In this document: positions 43,396-54,402 of the stretch, piece by piece | Layout of the letters: each line of letters begins with the position of its first letter | Numbering within the stretch: the stretch's first letter is position 1 | Source: Periplaneta americana | Lineage: Eukaryota > Arthropoda > Insecta > Blattodea > Blattidae | Direction: 5' to 3' | Length of the DNA: 64,000 bases | Assembly (NCBI RefSeq): GCF_040183065.1 | Contig: NC_091119.1 | Span: 197,276,543-197,340,542 of the forward strand | Program-made: the position numbers and the translations under genes | Notes under the pieces: model-generated | What the model saw: the letters and a program-made list of their open reading frames with translations, nothing else | What the model was told of the DNA's origin: nothing | The model's database searches: none

Positions 43396-44438
43396 GACCC
43401 GTAACACACTCGCAGAGTTTTCGTCAGCCAGAAATGTGTTGCGAGAAAGAGGCGAAGAGCCTTCCTCCACACACTTGGCGAGTTCTCGCTATCACAGATC
43501 ACACCTCGCTATGATCATCTGTGCACTGCCTTCATGCAGAAAGAAGTTTTCTGATTGTAGTAATGACTCGTTGGGGGAAATATTATAGGTTATGTATTTA
43601 CGTATATTGTCGTACTTAAATATATAACCTGTAAGTATATTGTCGTACTTTACAAATTACGTACGGACGCTCTGTTGAATCTGAGTATTCAGGTGATGAG
43701 GAAATGGAGTTACATTAACATATTTTGTTAATGAAAAGAAAAAGTAGGCCTAAAATTAAAGCCAGAAATATCTGAAAATAACATTGTATCTTACGAAAAT
43801 AAGGGCGAGTTTTGGACACTAGTTTCGATTTGAATGATGATACGTTTAGGCGTTATTTCAGGTTCAATGGACCACAGTTTTTTTTTGCCATTCATGATAT
43901 GATAAAGGATTCTTTGCTATGTTGTGATTAAAATTATGTAAACTGTTAAGACATATAGATACATTATTTCAAATGTTTAATTAATACTATTAAATCTCAT
44001 CAAAATAAAATATAGCCCTATTTATTTTGAGATAATCTCCAGATTTCTTCTTTAAGTTTCTTGTTTTTATAGTTTTCATCCCGTGTATCATATAAATAGG
44101 CCTACGGGTGACATCGTACAAGTTCGATAAGTTTCTGACTGCAATTATCAGCCATCTTTCCTCATTTTCAAATAAAAACAATACAATTCATCGCCACCTG
44201 TGATATCTTTTTCTACATTCAATCGTCATAAAGAGTATAAATGTCAAACATCTTTGATAAATGTGTCAAGAAAATTCGCTGAGCTACAGATTCCAGCAAG
44301 AAACTCGAGCGAGGTTTTTGCCTCGAACGAGAATCTCTTCCAGTATGTGGACGTCTATTTGAATCCATGTTATCAATTTTTTAATTTTCTCGCAACACAT
44401 TTCTCGCTGGCGAAAACTCTGCAAGTGTGTTATGGGCC
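43396..44438 (+). mobile_element. PIF/Harbinger element, 1043 bp, ~50-bp TIRs, TTA TSD
   Basis: Left end GACCCGTAACACACTCGCAG and the inverted right end (minus strand GGCCCATAACACACTTGCAG) pair over ~50 bp through GAGTTTTCG and AAATGTGTTGCGAGAAA. TTA duplication at 43393-43395 and 44439-44441. A transposase trace, DDTFRRYFRFNGPQFFFAIH near 43835-43900, matches the start of HARBI1-like nucleases; no catalytic motif remains. Confidence 0.9.
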
Positions 44439-45130
44439 TTACTCCCCTTTCCCCTCTCCTCTTTGGTGTGGGCAGATAACCCCGGGCTATAAGCTTGAAA
44501 CGGTGGAACCGAAAAGGTGTACTAGTATGGCGCCAAATTACCCATAGTCCATCTCTTTTTCCGGCGTGTTAAACAGCTGTTATGTTCGTAGTATTACGAT
44601 TATGACTTCTGTTTTGTGTTGTGAATATTTTGAAAGTCTAGTAAAATTCAGCGGGTGTTATTTTTATAAAAGCTAATATTATTTTCAGTTGGTGAATATA
44701 GTGAACAGCAATAAAAGAAAGTAGAAAGGAAGTGTTCAGTCCATGTAACAACCATAATACGTTTAATAAAGCTACAGTGAAATGTACATTGATATAATAA
44801 CCTACTAATTTTTCTCCTGTTCTCTCCACATCCATTCTAAGCCATTTACGTAAGACAAAATCAAATTTTTGAAGCTTCATATGTTACATAATGCATAGGT
44901 GGACATATTGTGCTGTTGAGTCTAATTTTTTTAATACCTGGCTTTATAAAGTATCGTAAGTTACTATACAGAAAAGTACAGGGTGAAGGTCAATCGTGAC
45001 AAATATAATTACGTAAGGTTGTTCGACAATAAAATATTATAGGCTGCGTATTTTCAAAGAGTGTAGGCTATTATTCTTATCATGTAGTTGCTACATGGCC
45101 CAATACTGGTAAATTACATTATTTTTTAAA
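44439..45130. other. Stretch without recognised gene
   Basis: AT-rich, no coding signal recognised. Confidence 0.3.
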
Positions 45131-46380
45131 TATTACTTACTTACAAATGGCTTTTAAGTAACCCGAAGGTTCATTACCGTCCTCACATAAGCTCGCAATC
45201 GGTCCCTATCCCATGCAAGATTAATCCAGTCTCTATCATCATATCCCACCTCCCTCAAATCCATTTTAATATTATCCTCCCATCTACGTCTCGGCCTCCC
45301 TAAAGGTCTTTTTCCCTCCGGTCTCCCAACTAACACTCTATATGCATTTCTGGATTGGCCCATACGTGCTACATGTCCTGCCCATCTCAAACGTCTGGAT
45401 TTAATGTTCCTAATTATGTCAGGTGAAGAATACAATGCGTGCAATTCTGCGTTGTGTAACTTTCTCCATTCTCCTGTAACTTCATCCCGCTTAGCCCCAA
45501 ATATTTTCCTAAGCACCTTATTCTCCAACACCCTTAACCTATGTTCCTCTCTCAGAGTGAGAGTCCAAGTTTCACAACCATACAGAAGAACCGGTAATAT
45601 AACTGTTTTATAAATTCTAACTTTCAGATTTTTGGACAGCAGACTGGATGATAAGAGCTTCTCAACCGAATAATAACACGCATTTCCCATATTTATTTTG
45701 CGTTTAATTTCCTCCCGAGTGTCATTTATATTTGTTACTGTTGCTCCAAGATATTTGAATTTTTCCACCTCTTCGAAGGATAAATCTCCAATTTTTATAT
45801 TTCCATTTCGTACAATATTCTGGTCACGAGACATAATCATATACATTGTATTTTCGGGATTTACTTCCAAACCGATCGCTTTACTTGCTTCAAGTAAAAT
45901 TTCCGTGTTTTCCCTAATCATTTGTGTATTTTCTCCTAACATATTCACGTCATCCGCATAGACAAGAAGCTGATGTAACCCGTTCAATTCCAAACCCTGC
46001 CTGTTATCCTGAACTTTCCTAATGACATATTCTAGAGCGAAGTTAAAAAGTAAAGGTGATAGTGCATCTCCCTGCTTTAGCCCGCAGTGAATTGGAAAAG
46101 CATCAAATAGAAACTGACCTATACGGACTCTGCTGTATGTTTCACTGAGACACATTTTAATTAATCGAACTAGTTTCTTTGGAATACCAAATTCAATAAG
46201 AATATCATATAATACTTCCCTCTTAACCGAGTCATATGCCTTTTTGAAGTCTATGAATAACTGATGTACTGTACCCTTATACTCCCATTTTTTCTCCATT
46301 ATCTGTCGAATACAAAAAATCTGATCAATAGTCGATCTATTACGCGGAAAACAGCACTGATGATCCCCAATAATTTCATC
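45131..46380 (-). CDS. RTE-type LINE reverse transcriptase, 5'-truncated, open frame (copy 6)
   Basis: Best-preserved coding copy of the family: open from about 46378 to 45154 (~407 codons). Order: [40 protein letters not shown] (motif A), [20 protein letters not shown] (motif B), [14 protein letters not shown] (motif C), [69 protein letters not shown] and [12 protein letters not shown] to the end. The upstream RT fingers and the endonuclease are missing. The 3' tail (minus) is GTAAGTAAGTAA. All three RT catalytic motifs are intact; truncation makes autonomy impossible. Confidence 0.93.
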
Positions 46381-46564
46381 TTGTACTGTATAAAATTGTA
46401 TTTAAGTGCTTGACGTAAGGAAAATGAAAATCCGTTAATAAGTCAGACAGTTGCTTCACTTCCCCTTTGGGTGTCCGCCTTCCTCCACAGGTGCTATGCA
46501 CGTTGCAGGTTACACAGTGGCTCGGCGCACGATGACGTTTTCGCCACGGCTGCTTTAGACACAT

Positions 46565-46665
46565 TATTTTAAACATTTGAAAAAACTTTAAATGCCTCTC
46601 CTGAAGAATTTAGTTTTTTTGCACTTGCATCATTGTTTCTCGAGATGGGCGATATAGTATCACCG
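46565..46665 (+). repeat. Dispersed repeat shared with 8425-8520
   Basis: AAGAATTTAGTTTTTTTGC and flanking words match; family unknown. Confidence 0.5.
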
Positions 46666-47634
46666 CTGAAAACATGTCGCCATGTTCGTTATTTCCCATA
46701 TAAAGAGGGACATCATTTTATTTTTACTTCAATTTTTATTGTACCTGAGTTTTTAATATACTTCATTCCCACCCCTTCTACTAATGAAGTTCAACCGTCC
46801 CTCACACAGATTCAAGACCGCATATACAGTCATAGTATCCATACGGTCGTAGTAAACAGAACGTTCCAAAAATATGTTCGCGTTTTCCAGTGACGAAAGA
46901 GCTTTCAATATTGAATCATTTTCGCACAAGTAGGCCTACTGTCGTCCATTTGCCTACGTCGTATACCGGTTTCCCCCACCAGCTTTTATTCGCCAGCTAG
47001 TGGCTGGGCTGTCTTAACTCTTTTCTGAGAACATTAATTTCTATTAGGAATTGGACGTCTACGTAATATTATACAACCGTTTAAAATAACTTAAATTAAA
47101 GGGTCTCGTTAAGTAATTAACTTTCACGTGATTTCCTCCCTTTCTACGACCCTACAACATAACCTCTTGGACGGACAGTAGATAGTATGTCTGAGTAATT
47201 TTATCTTTTTGGATCGGGCAGAAGTGAAGATTGAATTTACAGTACGTAAGGTATTCTTTTATAGAGTAGGTACAGAATTATTTCAACATGAGCTACTGAT
47301 ACGAAGTACGAACCTGATAATTGGGATTAGGTACAATAGTCTATAGTGCGATAATATGCACAAAAGAACTGAAGCCTATATCGAAATGAACGGCCACCAT
47401 TTTAAAAAATGTGTTTAGATATCCATGTTATGATTATTTTTCAATTTAACTTCATTCTCTATATTGTACGCTAATGTGCTGTAGACAGTATAATATACCC
47501 TGCATAATGAATACGTCCACATGCACAGCTCAGTTCGTGAGTAAAAACACTCATTGTTAATACTGTACTGTGTTTTGATTAAACAAAAACCTAATGAAAA
47601 TGATCAAACTTGTCGTACGCCGGACTCCTGGTCG
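46666..47634. other. Stretch without recognised gene
   Basis: Mixed AT-rich sequence, small frames only. Confidence 0.3.
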
Positions 47635-48030
47635 TTTCGCTCTCCGACGTGTTGTCGAGGTGGGGAGGGGAAACGGGAGTGACGTGACAAGATGGCTGCA
47701 GCTGGTGGGTGGGGTGATGATAAGAAACTGTGGTGAAGTTTAAAGGAAAGGCTGTTTTTTTAAAATAACATTTGTTTATTACAGAAATAGGCTAACAAAG
47801 AAAGTATAACCGTGGTTCCCTCCTAGTTCTATGGTAGGGGTAACGGGAGAGTCGTGATAGAAATTGTTTAGAAATTCGTCCTGAGGCTTCGATGCGAGGA
47901 CAGTTATGAGGGGTGATAGTAAAGTATGACTTGAATGAGAGGGAGGTAGGGGTAACGGGAGTGCCTGGGGAAAATCGGCTTGCTCTCAGGTGTGTTGTGG
48001 GGGGTAGGATAACGAGAGAGATGGAATGAG
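47635..48030 (+). repeat. G-rich diverged repeats
   Basis: GGGGTAACGGGAG or close variants occur near 47670, 47837, 47950 and 48005. GCTCTCCGACGTGTTGTCG (47639) resembles GCTCTCAGGTGTGTTGTGG (47982). This looks like repeated monomers such as occur in some LINE 5' UTRs, but no coding region follows directly. Confidence 0.5.
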
Positions 48031-48041
48031 GTAGAAGGTTA

Positions 48042-48223
48042 GTTCTCTAGTTCGAAGGATCAACACAGCGTGCTGTGCGACTTACCGACTTCGAGAACAA
48101 GCTCCTGGCATCGGAGGATCAACACAGCGTGCTGTGCGACTTACCGACTTCAGGAGCGGGGAAGGGTGACCTCTATCATCGACGGATCAACAGAGCGCAC
48201 TCGCGACTTACCGACTCTAGAGG
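48042..48223 (+). ncRNA. Three tandem ~57-bp units with covarying flanking stems
   Basis: Units 48042-48098, 48101-48157 and 48170-48223 share GGATCAAC, a small central hairpin, and GCGACTTACCGAC. Each is bounded by a different but complementary pair: GTTCTC/GAGAAC, GCTCCTG/CAGGAGC and CCTCTA/TAGAGG. The central hairpin also covaries (CAG/CTG in units 1 and 2, GAG/CTC in unit 3). That is the pattern of a conserved RNA fold. No known ribozyme class fits by eye. Confidence 0.5.
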
Positions 48224-48587
48224 GGGGGGGGGCTGAGGAGATGGTTGTGTTTAATCGAACAAGCCGGGATAAGAGCTGGGAGTCGAAGTCAGGATGATGA
48301 GAGATAAGTGTGATCAGGGGAGAGAAGTGTTCGGGTTGGAGGTGGTGATGAGGCTTGTAGCGAGACTAGAATAAAATAAGTTTAGAATACGGAAGAAGTG
48401 AGGCTAGTGTAGGAAAGAATACAGGAGACAGGGGCGCAGCTTGGCTCCCTGTTCCCGGAGTGGTGGCCGTGTGCAGACACGTCCGAACAAAAGACAACCA
48501 TAGCGTAGGCCTGGTTGGGAGACTGCTGTCAGTGACGGAGGTCGCGCTAGAGTTACCTCTTTGCCATCTGACGAACGAGTGACCTGG

Positions 48588-48948
48588 CCTCGAAAAATCG
48601 GAGGAGAATTGGGAGGAAAATTTAAAAGGTACGCAAAACGCGTCCTTGCAAGGGGTTGGGGGGCTGTACAAAACTAAATATGTGAGCTCCAAGCCTGTTG
48701 GCCACTAGTCTCACTCCGGGTTACGCTGCTCCCTGAAGGAGCTCTAGAAAATTTTGAAGGGGAAGCCGAAATTGGACGTAACCTCTTAGGTACCACATAC
48801 GCGAGGGGGGCTGAGATTGATCAATTGATCACGGAACGGGGCGAGGAGGATTTGGCTGGTGTTTGCCGTTAGGATGGCAAGACGCCGTCATCTGTTGTTC
48901 GATGACAAAGCAGGTGAAGGCCGTCGGAAGAAGCGCCGTGAAATCTAA
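48588..48948 (+). repeat. ~360-bp direct repeat, left copy
   Basis: Nearly the same sequence at 55758-56118, in the same orientation; shared landmarks are GGTACGCAAAACGCG, GAGCTCCAAGCCTGTTGGCC, GGAGCTCTAGAAAATTTTGA and GGCAAGACGC. It ends with a tiny frame starting MARRRHLLFDDKA. Family unknown. Confidence 0.93.
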
Positions 48949-49084
48949 TCTGCAATTTGAGAGGTCCCTGTCCTTTCAATTGCGACTTATTGAATGACCT
49001 CGTATATTTAATAGACTATTAATATTATCTGAACTAGGGCATACATCATTCATAATAAAGGTGGAATATATATGGGGAAGGGCA
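48949..49084. other. Spacer between direct repeat and Jockey 3' UTR
   Basis: Nothing recognised. Confidence 0.3.
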
Positions 49085-49640
49085 TATAGGTCCGTGGCCC
49101 ATTTCTTATAGGGCTCATCCCGACATTTGTCTTACGCCTGAGGAAAACCACGGAATACCTTAGGCGAGATGAGTTGTCTCATGTATAGGAGACTAGCCAA
49201 TTTGGCTATTATGTAGGAGGTGATTGTTATCATGAGCCTTGTTGATCGTCTCAATTTTGAGATAAGCCATTTGGCTATATGATGGCTCAATTACGAAGAG
49301 GGGGGAGAGATGTAATTAGTTAATTAATTTAAGTAATTAGGAAGATTGATGGGGATATGAGTGCAGGTCCGTGGCCCATTTCTTTTAGGGCTCATCCCGA
49401 CATTTGTCTTAGCGCCTTAGGAAAACCACGGAAAAACCTTAGGCAGGATGAGTTGTCTCAATATCAGAGACTAGCCAGTTGGCTCTTAGGTTGAATGACT
49501 CTATGAATCGATGGATATATACTAGCCAATTGGCTCTATTATAGTTCCATCGATCAACAAAAGTAGATAATGTTAGGGAGGGATTTTGTTTAGCCCAGTT
49601 AAGACAAGGTCATTTTACAGCGGTTGCACTATCCAAGGAG
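49085..49640 (-). repeat. Tandem duplication in Jockey 3' UTR, 278-bp offset
   Basis: AGGTCCGTGGCCCATTTCTT starts at 49088 and 49366, each followed by AGGGCTCATCCCGACATTTG and GACTAGCCA. Two copies, slightly diverged. Confidence 0.88.
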
Positions 49641-49661
49641 TCTCATGGAGTTGAGTCGTGG

Positions 49662-52390
49662 CTACCAAAACCTGGGAGTAACGTCAGCCTCCCTGTCCTC
49701 CTGTCTCAATAGTATAGCTAATGTAACTGTCTGGTGTCTACGCCGTAACCTAGGATCATACTGGCCGAGGCCAGATATGAGCGGGTTGGGGGTAGCACGA
49801 GCTTCCGCATACATGTTCCTAGCCAGTCGAGCAATGAACTCGTCTATGGTTGGCAACTCTAGTCCATCATGGAACTTTCTTCTCGAGGCGACTCGGGGGA
49901 GATGGGTAATGAGTCGAATCACCTGGTTTTGGACAACTTGGAGTTTACGGAGATGGGACACTGCCGCAAACCCCCATGCGGGTGCGGCATAGGTAATGAC
50001 AGAGCGAATGAGGGCCTTATACATGGTAAGTCCTACCCTCAGGTTGTCAGGAGTTAAGGCCGCCAGAATGGGATAGTGTCTAACTATCAGCCCGTTGGCC
50101 TTACGAAGAAGGGATTGGATGTGATCTCGGAAGTTGAGATGAGAGTCCATAATGATCCCTAAATATTTAATTTGGTTCATCCACGGCATTTCTCGTCCGA
50201 AAAGTGTGGGTGGTGGTGGTATGTCTTCGAGCCTCGCTCTTAGTGAAAAGAGTATGGCCTGACATTTCTCTACATTGACCTTGATTCTCCAGTCGTGGAA
50301 CCACGGCTGGAGGTGATCTAAGAACGACTGCAATCTACGGGACGCTAATCTATAGCTTTTGCCCATCGCCAAGAGGGCAGTGTCGTCTGCATAGATATAC
50401 AGATGACTACTTCTGCCGTTGATATAGCGAAACGGGACGTCATTAATGAATATATTGAAAAGTATGGGCCCGATAATGGAACCCTGTGGGACTCCTGCGT
50501 GAATTTCACGGGGGGTGGAGAAACTAGTGCCTACACGGGTTTTGAATGTACGGCCTCGGAGGTAGTTAGAAATGAGGCGTATCATTCCATCTGGGACTCC
50601 CATGCCCAGTAACTTAACGAGGAGTCCCTCATGCCAAACCTTGTCGAATGCTCGCTCAATGTCCAGGTAAGCTGCAGCTACTACACGCTTCGTGCTCATA
50701 GCCCAGGTAATGTCCTCCGTCATGCGGAGTGCCTGGAGTGTAGTGGAACGACCAGGGTGGAAACCGAACTGCTCGTTCCTGATTTGGGGCAACACTACTT
50801 CAGTGAGGCGTCTATGCATGACCCGCTCCGCCAGTTTGCTGAGACAACTGAGGAGAGTAATAGGCCTATAGTTGCTTGGATTCGTCTTATCCTTTCCGGG
50901 CTTTGGAAAGAGAACTACGTGAGCTTCTTTCCAGGGAATGGGATAGTGACCGGAAGCCAAGATGTTATTAATTATCTCTGCTATGCGCTTCATAGCTGAC
51001 CTTGGGAGATGCTGCAATATAATTCCTTGGATACCGTAGGCTCCTGCGGCCTTATGAGGGCCGAGGCGACGAATGAAATGGGCGACCTCGTGGGTGTTCG
51101 TAGGTCGTATCCCATTTTCCGGCTCCCTGCTAAGGAGGTGTCGAACCGATTCCTCAACAGCTCTGATATGGGACAAGTTTAAATTTTGTTCCACGGGTTG
51201 AGAAGTGGTCTCTAGAACGTCTGCCAGTGCGGTAGCCTTCTCCTCAGGAGTAAAGGCCGTGACATCTGGACCGACTACTAATGGGTGAATAGATTGAGAC
51301 GGATTGGACAGAGCTCGAGATACACGCCAGACATCTGACATGTTTCTGCTGTCCATCGTCTCAACCTTGGATTTCCAAGCATCCACGACCGTCTCGTGGA
51401 CCGCCTCACTGATCCGCCTGCGCAAGCGGTTCATTTCTATTCTATGTTGATCTAACCTAGTACGCTTCCACAATGTTCTTGCTCTATTGCGGGCGATCTT
51501 TAGGTCTCTAATATAGGCTGGGAGCTGCATCCGTCCCGGTTGTGAAGACCGTTTCGGTATTGCAGCAACCATTGCCTTCTTTATGCACTCCGTCAGGTCG
51601 CTAACTGACCTATCTATCCCTGCCGGAGTGACTTCAGGGGGGAGTGGTGGAAGCGTAGCGGCTACCTGGTCTTGAAAGAACACCCAGTCTGCCGCCTTGT
51701 AGTTGAATTTCTCAGCGGTTGGGGAGAGTTCGACTGGGTGCATGATCTCCATTATCACCGGTAGGTGGTCGGACGGAAGATCATCCAGGGTTGTTAGTCT
51801 CGCTCTAGTTGTGAGACCTTTCACCAGAGCGATGTCTAATATGTCAGGCAGTTGATTTGCAGCATCCGGTACGTGTGTGGGTTCCCTAGGGGCCATCACG
51901 ACGTATCCGTTTCCTGTAGAATTAAGAAAAAGCCTATCGCCCTGCCGATTGGGGCGTTGACAGTTCCAGCTAGCGTGCTTCGCATTGAGGTCGCCGGCGA
52001 CTACGAATCTATCGGATAGACTCGTCACTATATCTAAATCGCGTTCATTTAGTATGCCCGGAGGACTGTAGGCAGCCATAAGCAGAAAGGGGAGTCTGCC
52101 TATGTAGGCTCTAATAGCCACTGCCTCTAATGCCGCTAGCTGGGGAAGTGCGCGATCGTAGAACGAACGAACACCGCTACACCTCCGCCTCTTCTACCCG
52201 CTCTATCTTGTCTATAGACTTTAAACCCCGCGCATCTTAAATTTACTTGGGGTGTCAGGAACGTTTCTGTTATAAATGCTACGTCTATATTATTAGCGTC
52301 TAGGAAAGCCCTGAACTCATGTCTATCATGTCTAAGGCCCCTGGCGTTCCATATACACATCCTAGCAACTCCGTCACTTCGTCTGGCCAT
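49662..52390 (-). pseudogene. Jockey ORF2: APE endonuclease plus reverse transcriptase, one frameshift
   Basis: Nicks target DNA and reverse-transcribes the element RNA (target-primed reverse transcription). 52390-52136 encodes the endonuclease start RMCIWNARGLRHDRHEF, VAFITETFLTP and RRGGGVAVFV. A single-base loss near 52148 moves the frame, and 52121-49662 continues with GDLNAKHASWNC, DDLPSDHLPVIMEI (endonuclease SDH), FPKPGKDKTNPSNYRPITLL, AAAYLDIERAFDKVW (RT motif A), HAGVPQGSIIGPILFNIFIN (B), LYIYADDTALLA (C) and a Jockey-type C-terminus. Total length is one base short of 910 codons, so only this one change interrupts it. Catalytic residues are all present. Confidence 0.95.
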
Positions 52391-54402
52391 TGAGAGAAAC
52401 GAGGGAGGTTAGGAGCTTAAATATCTCCGGGAGGGCAGACATAGGATTCTCCATAAGGAGAACTATCACTCTGGTTAATCCTTCTAGGATTGGGGCGAGC
52501 GGGAGGTTAGGGTTTGCTAATTGCAACGCCTCGGCAAAGTGCTGAAATTGGTCCAAGGTCGCGCCTTGACCGGTCGGGCCTTTCGAGGTGCTTGCAATAG
52601 CTTCCTGCTGGGCCGGTGGGACGGGGGCGGAGATGGACTCTACCGTGGTAGCCTTGGTGGCTTTTCTGCTGCCCCTGTTGCGCTTAGGGCGCTGAGAAAG
52701 GGGTCCTACATTATTGGCAGCAGTTTGGGGGGCTGTCGCTGCCACGGTGGACCACAGAGGCGCGGCAGTGGGCATATCCAAAAGCGAAGGTATGTCCGCC
52801 TGCTGCTGCTGTTGGCGGACCGGCCCGAGTTCCGTGCGTCGTTCCGCACTGGGCCCCTGCACAGGGGCGCGAGCCTGTGGCTGCGGCTGCTGTTCTCGGA
52901 ACAGCTGCTGCTGCCTCGCAGCTCGCTCCACCCCGCTGCTGCCGGAGCCACTCGTATTGGAGCGTCCGCTGTTCCTCGATCTCTGCCCTCCTCCGTCGGG
53001 CAGCCCTGCTCGTTCCTTCCGTGGCATCTCTAACCTGTAGTGCTACGGGACACCCTCCGTAATTGGCGGTGTGAGCGCCAGTACAGAGTGCGCATGTAGC
53101 GGGGACATCGTGCGGATTGCGACAATCTTTAGTCCTATGGGGGCGTGCGGAAGCTCGACACATAGGCTGCGCTTTGCAGCTAGCTTGCGTGTGGTAGTAG
53201 CACTGGCAGTTGCTCCACTGAGGCGGGCGCTTGCTGGGGACGTAGTCCTCAACTGTTACCCTCATCAGGTAGCATTGCCACAAGGCTGTCATCCTATCCC
53301 GGGTTTCGGGGGAATTCTGCACATCGACAATGACCATTGGGAGTTTGGCCTTTGTCCTTGATGAGTGCATCCTCGTCACTCGCCGGACGATTATGCTTTG
53401 GAATTCCAGGTCGCCCTGGATGTCCTCATCTGTGTGAATATCTATTCCTCTCAAAACGAATCGCAGAGGCTTGTCGTTCTTGGGGCGCAGCAAGTTGTAC
53501 GCTACTCCCCGTTCGGTCAGGAACCTGCAAAGATTTGCGTAGTCCTTTTCGCAAACAGTTTTCACGGCCGTCCCGCCGCGCGCCCTGTACGAGCATAAGC
53601 CCAACGGTTCGTATTCGGCCTTGAACTCTAAGTTCAGTCGGCCCAGCGAGCCAGTGAAGGCTGGCGTAATAATAACGGGTGGGATATCACCACGTCGCCT
53701 AGTGAGGGCAGTCTCAACATCATCTTCCTCGTCCTCACTCTCCGACACGTGAGTACGAGCTGGGGAAGGGGGGCGGGGAACTGCCTCATCTACCTCAGGG
53801 GCAGCAGCCGTCTCCTGTGGGGCCTCAGGTTCGGCGGGGGGTGCTGCCTCCTCGGTCACGACTTGAAGAGTCGCCGCCTCCAATTGCTCCAAGGTAGAGA
53901 GAGCCGATCTCTCTTCCTTGGTGAGCTCACTAGCGGAAGGAATTCCGCCCTGCTGAGTCTTAGCTGAGCCCTTCTTCTTCTTTTTGGCCTTAATGACCTG
54001 AAGTGCGCCGGACCCAGATGGAATCGGCGGCACTTCATCAGCCAAGACCGTAACACCACGGCTATTCAGTCCGCTAGGACCGGGCAAGTCAATACGTGTC
54101 ACCTCAGTGACCTTGGGAGCTATCTTGGGAGGGGTGGGCTTTCTCGGGAGTCCTGAAGGGACTGGGATGGTGGTAGGGGGACGAAGCTCAAGGATCTCCG
54201 CAACGGGGACCGGGACAGGCGGCGTCCGTACAGGACCAGCCGATCTCAGGTTCCGACGCCTGGGCGGAGGAGTAATCTGCGCGGGACGCGACACGCGCAA
54301 GTAGGAGGTGGTGGGCCCTGTCTGGCTAGTGCAAACTAGCAACCGCTTTACGCCACCAGCAGTAGGATGGCTCGTGGCCTTGTTGCTCTTAACTGGAGCC
54401 AT
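52374..54402 (-). pseudogene. Jockey ORF1 (gag-like RNA-binding protein), one frameshift
   Basis: Binds element RNA in the particle. The first frame (54402 to about 52940) has a Pro-rich disordered N-half, the Jockey pre-knuckle domain (RFVLRGIDIHTDEDIQGDLE, then IIVRRVTRM) and a zinc-knuckle region. The third knuckle CALCTGAHTANYGGC is intact; the first (CQCYYHTQASC) is short and the second (CRASARPHRTKDC) has Ser for a Cys. The C-terminal 150 residues (QQQLFREQQPQPQ, LDQFQHFAEALQLANPN, EIFKLLTSLV) are in the next frame, ending at 52374. Length is 3n+1, so one extra base, probably near a G-run at about 52930, explains the break. Confidence 0.9.

Noticed and set aside
48042..48223. CRISPR-like repeat/spacer array
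   Set aside because: Eukaryotic context, only three units, and variable hexamers lie inside complementary stems rather than as spacers.
48366..48692. 108-residue minus-strand frame resembling one at 55650-55865
   Set aside because: The similarity comes from the ~360-bp direct repeat; the two frames differ in length and break independently, so coding is unlikely.
52521..53624. Plus-strand frames of 70-170 residues opposite Jockey ORF1
   Set aside because: Antisense shadows of GC-rich ORF1; ORF1 has recognisable domains, these have none.
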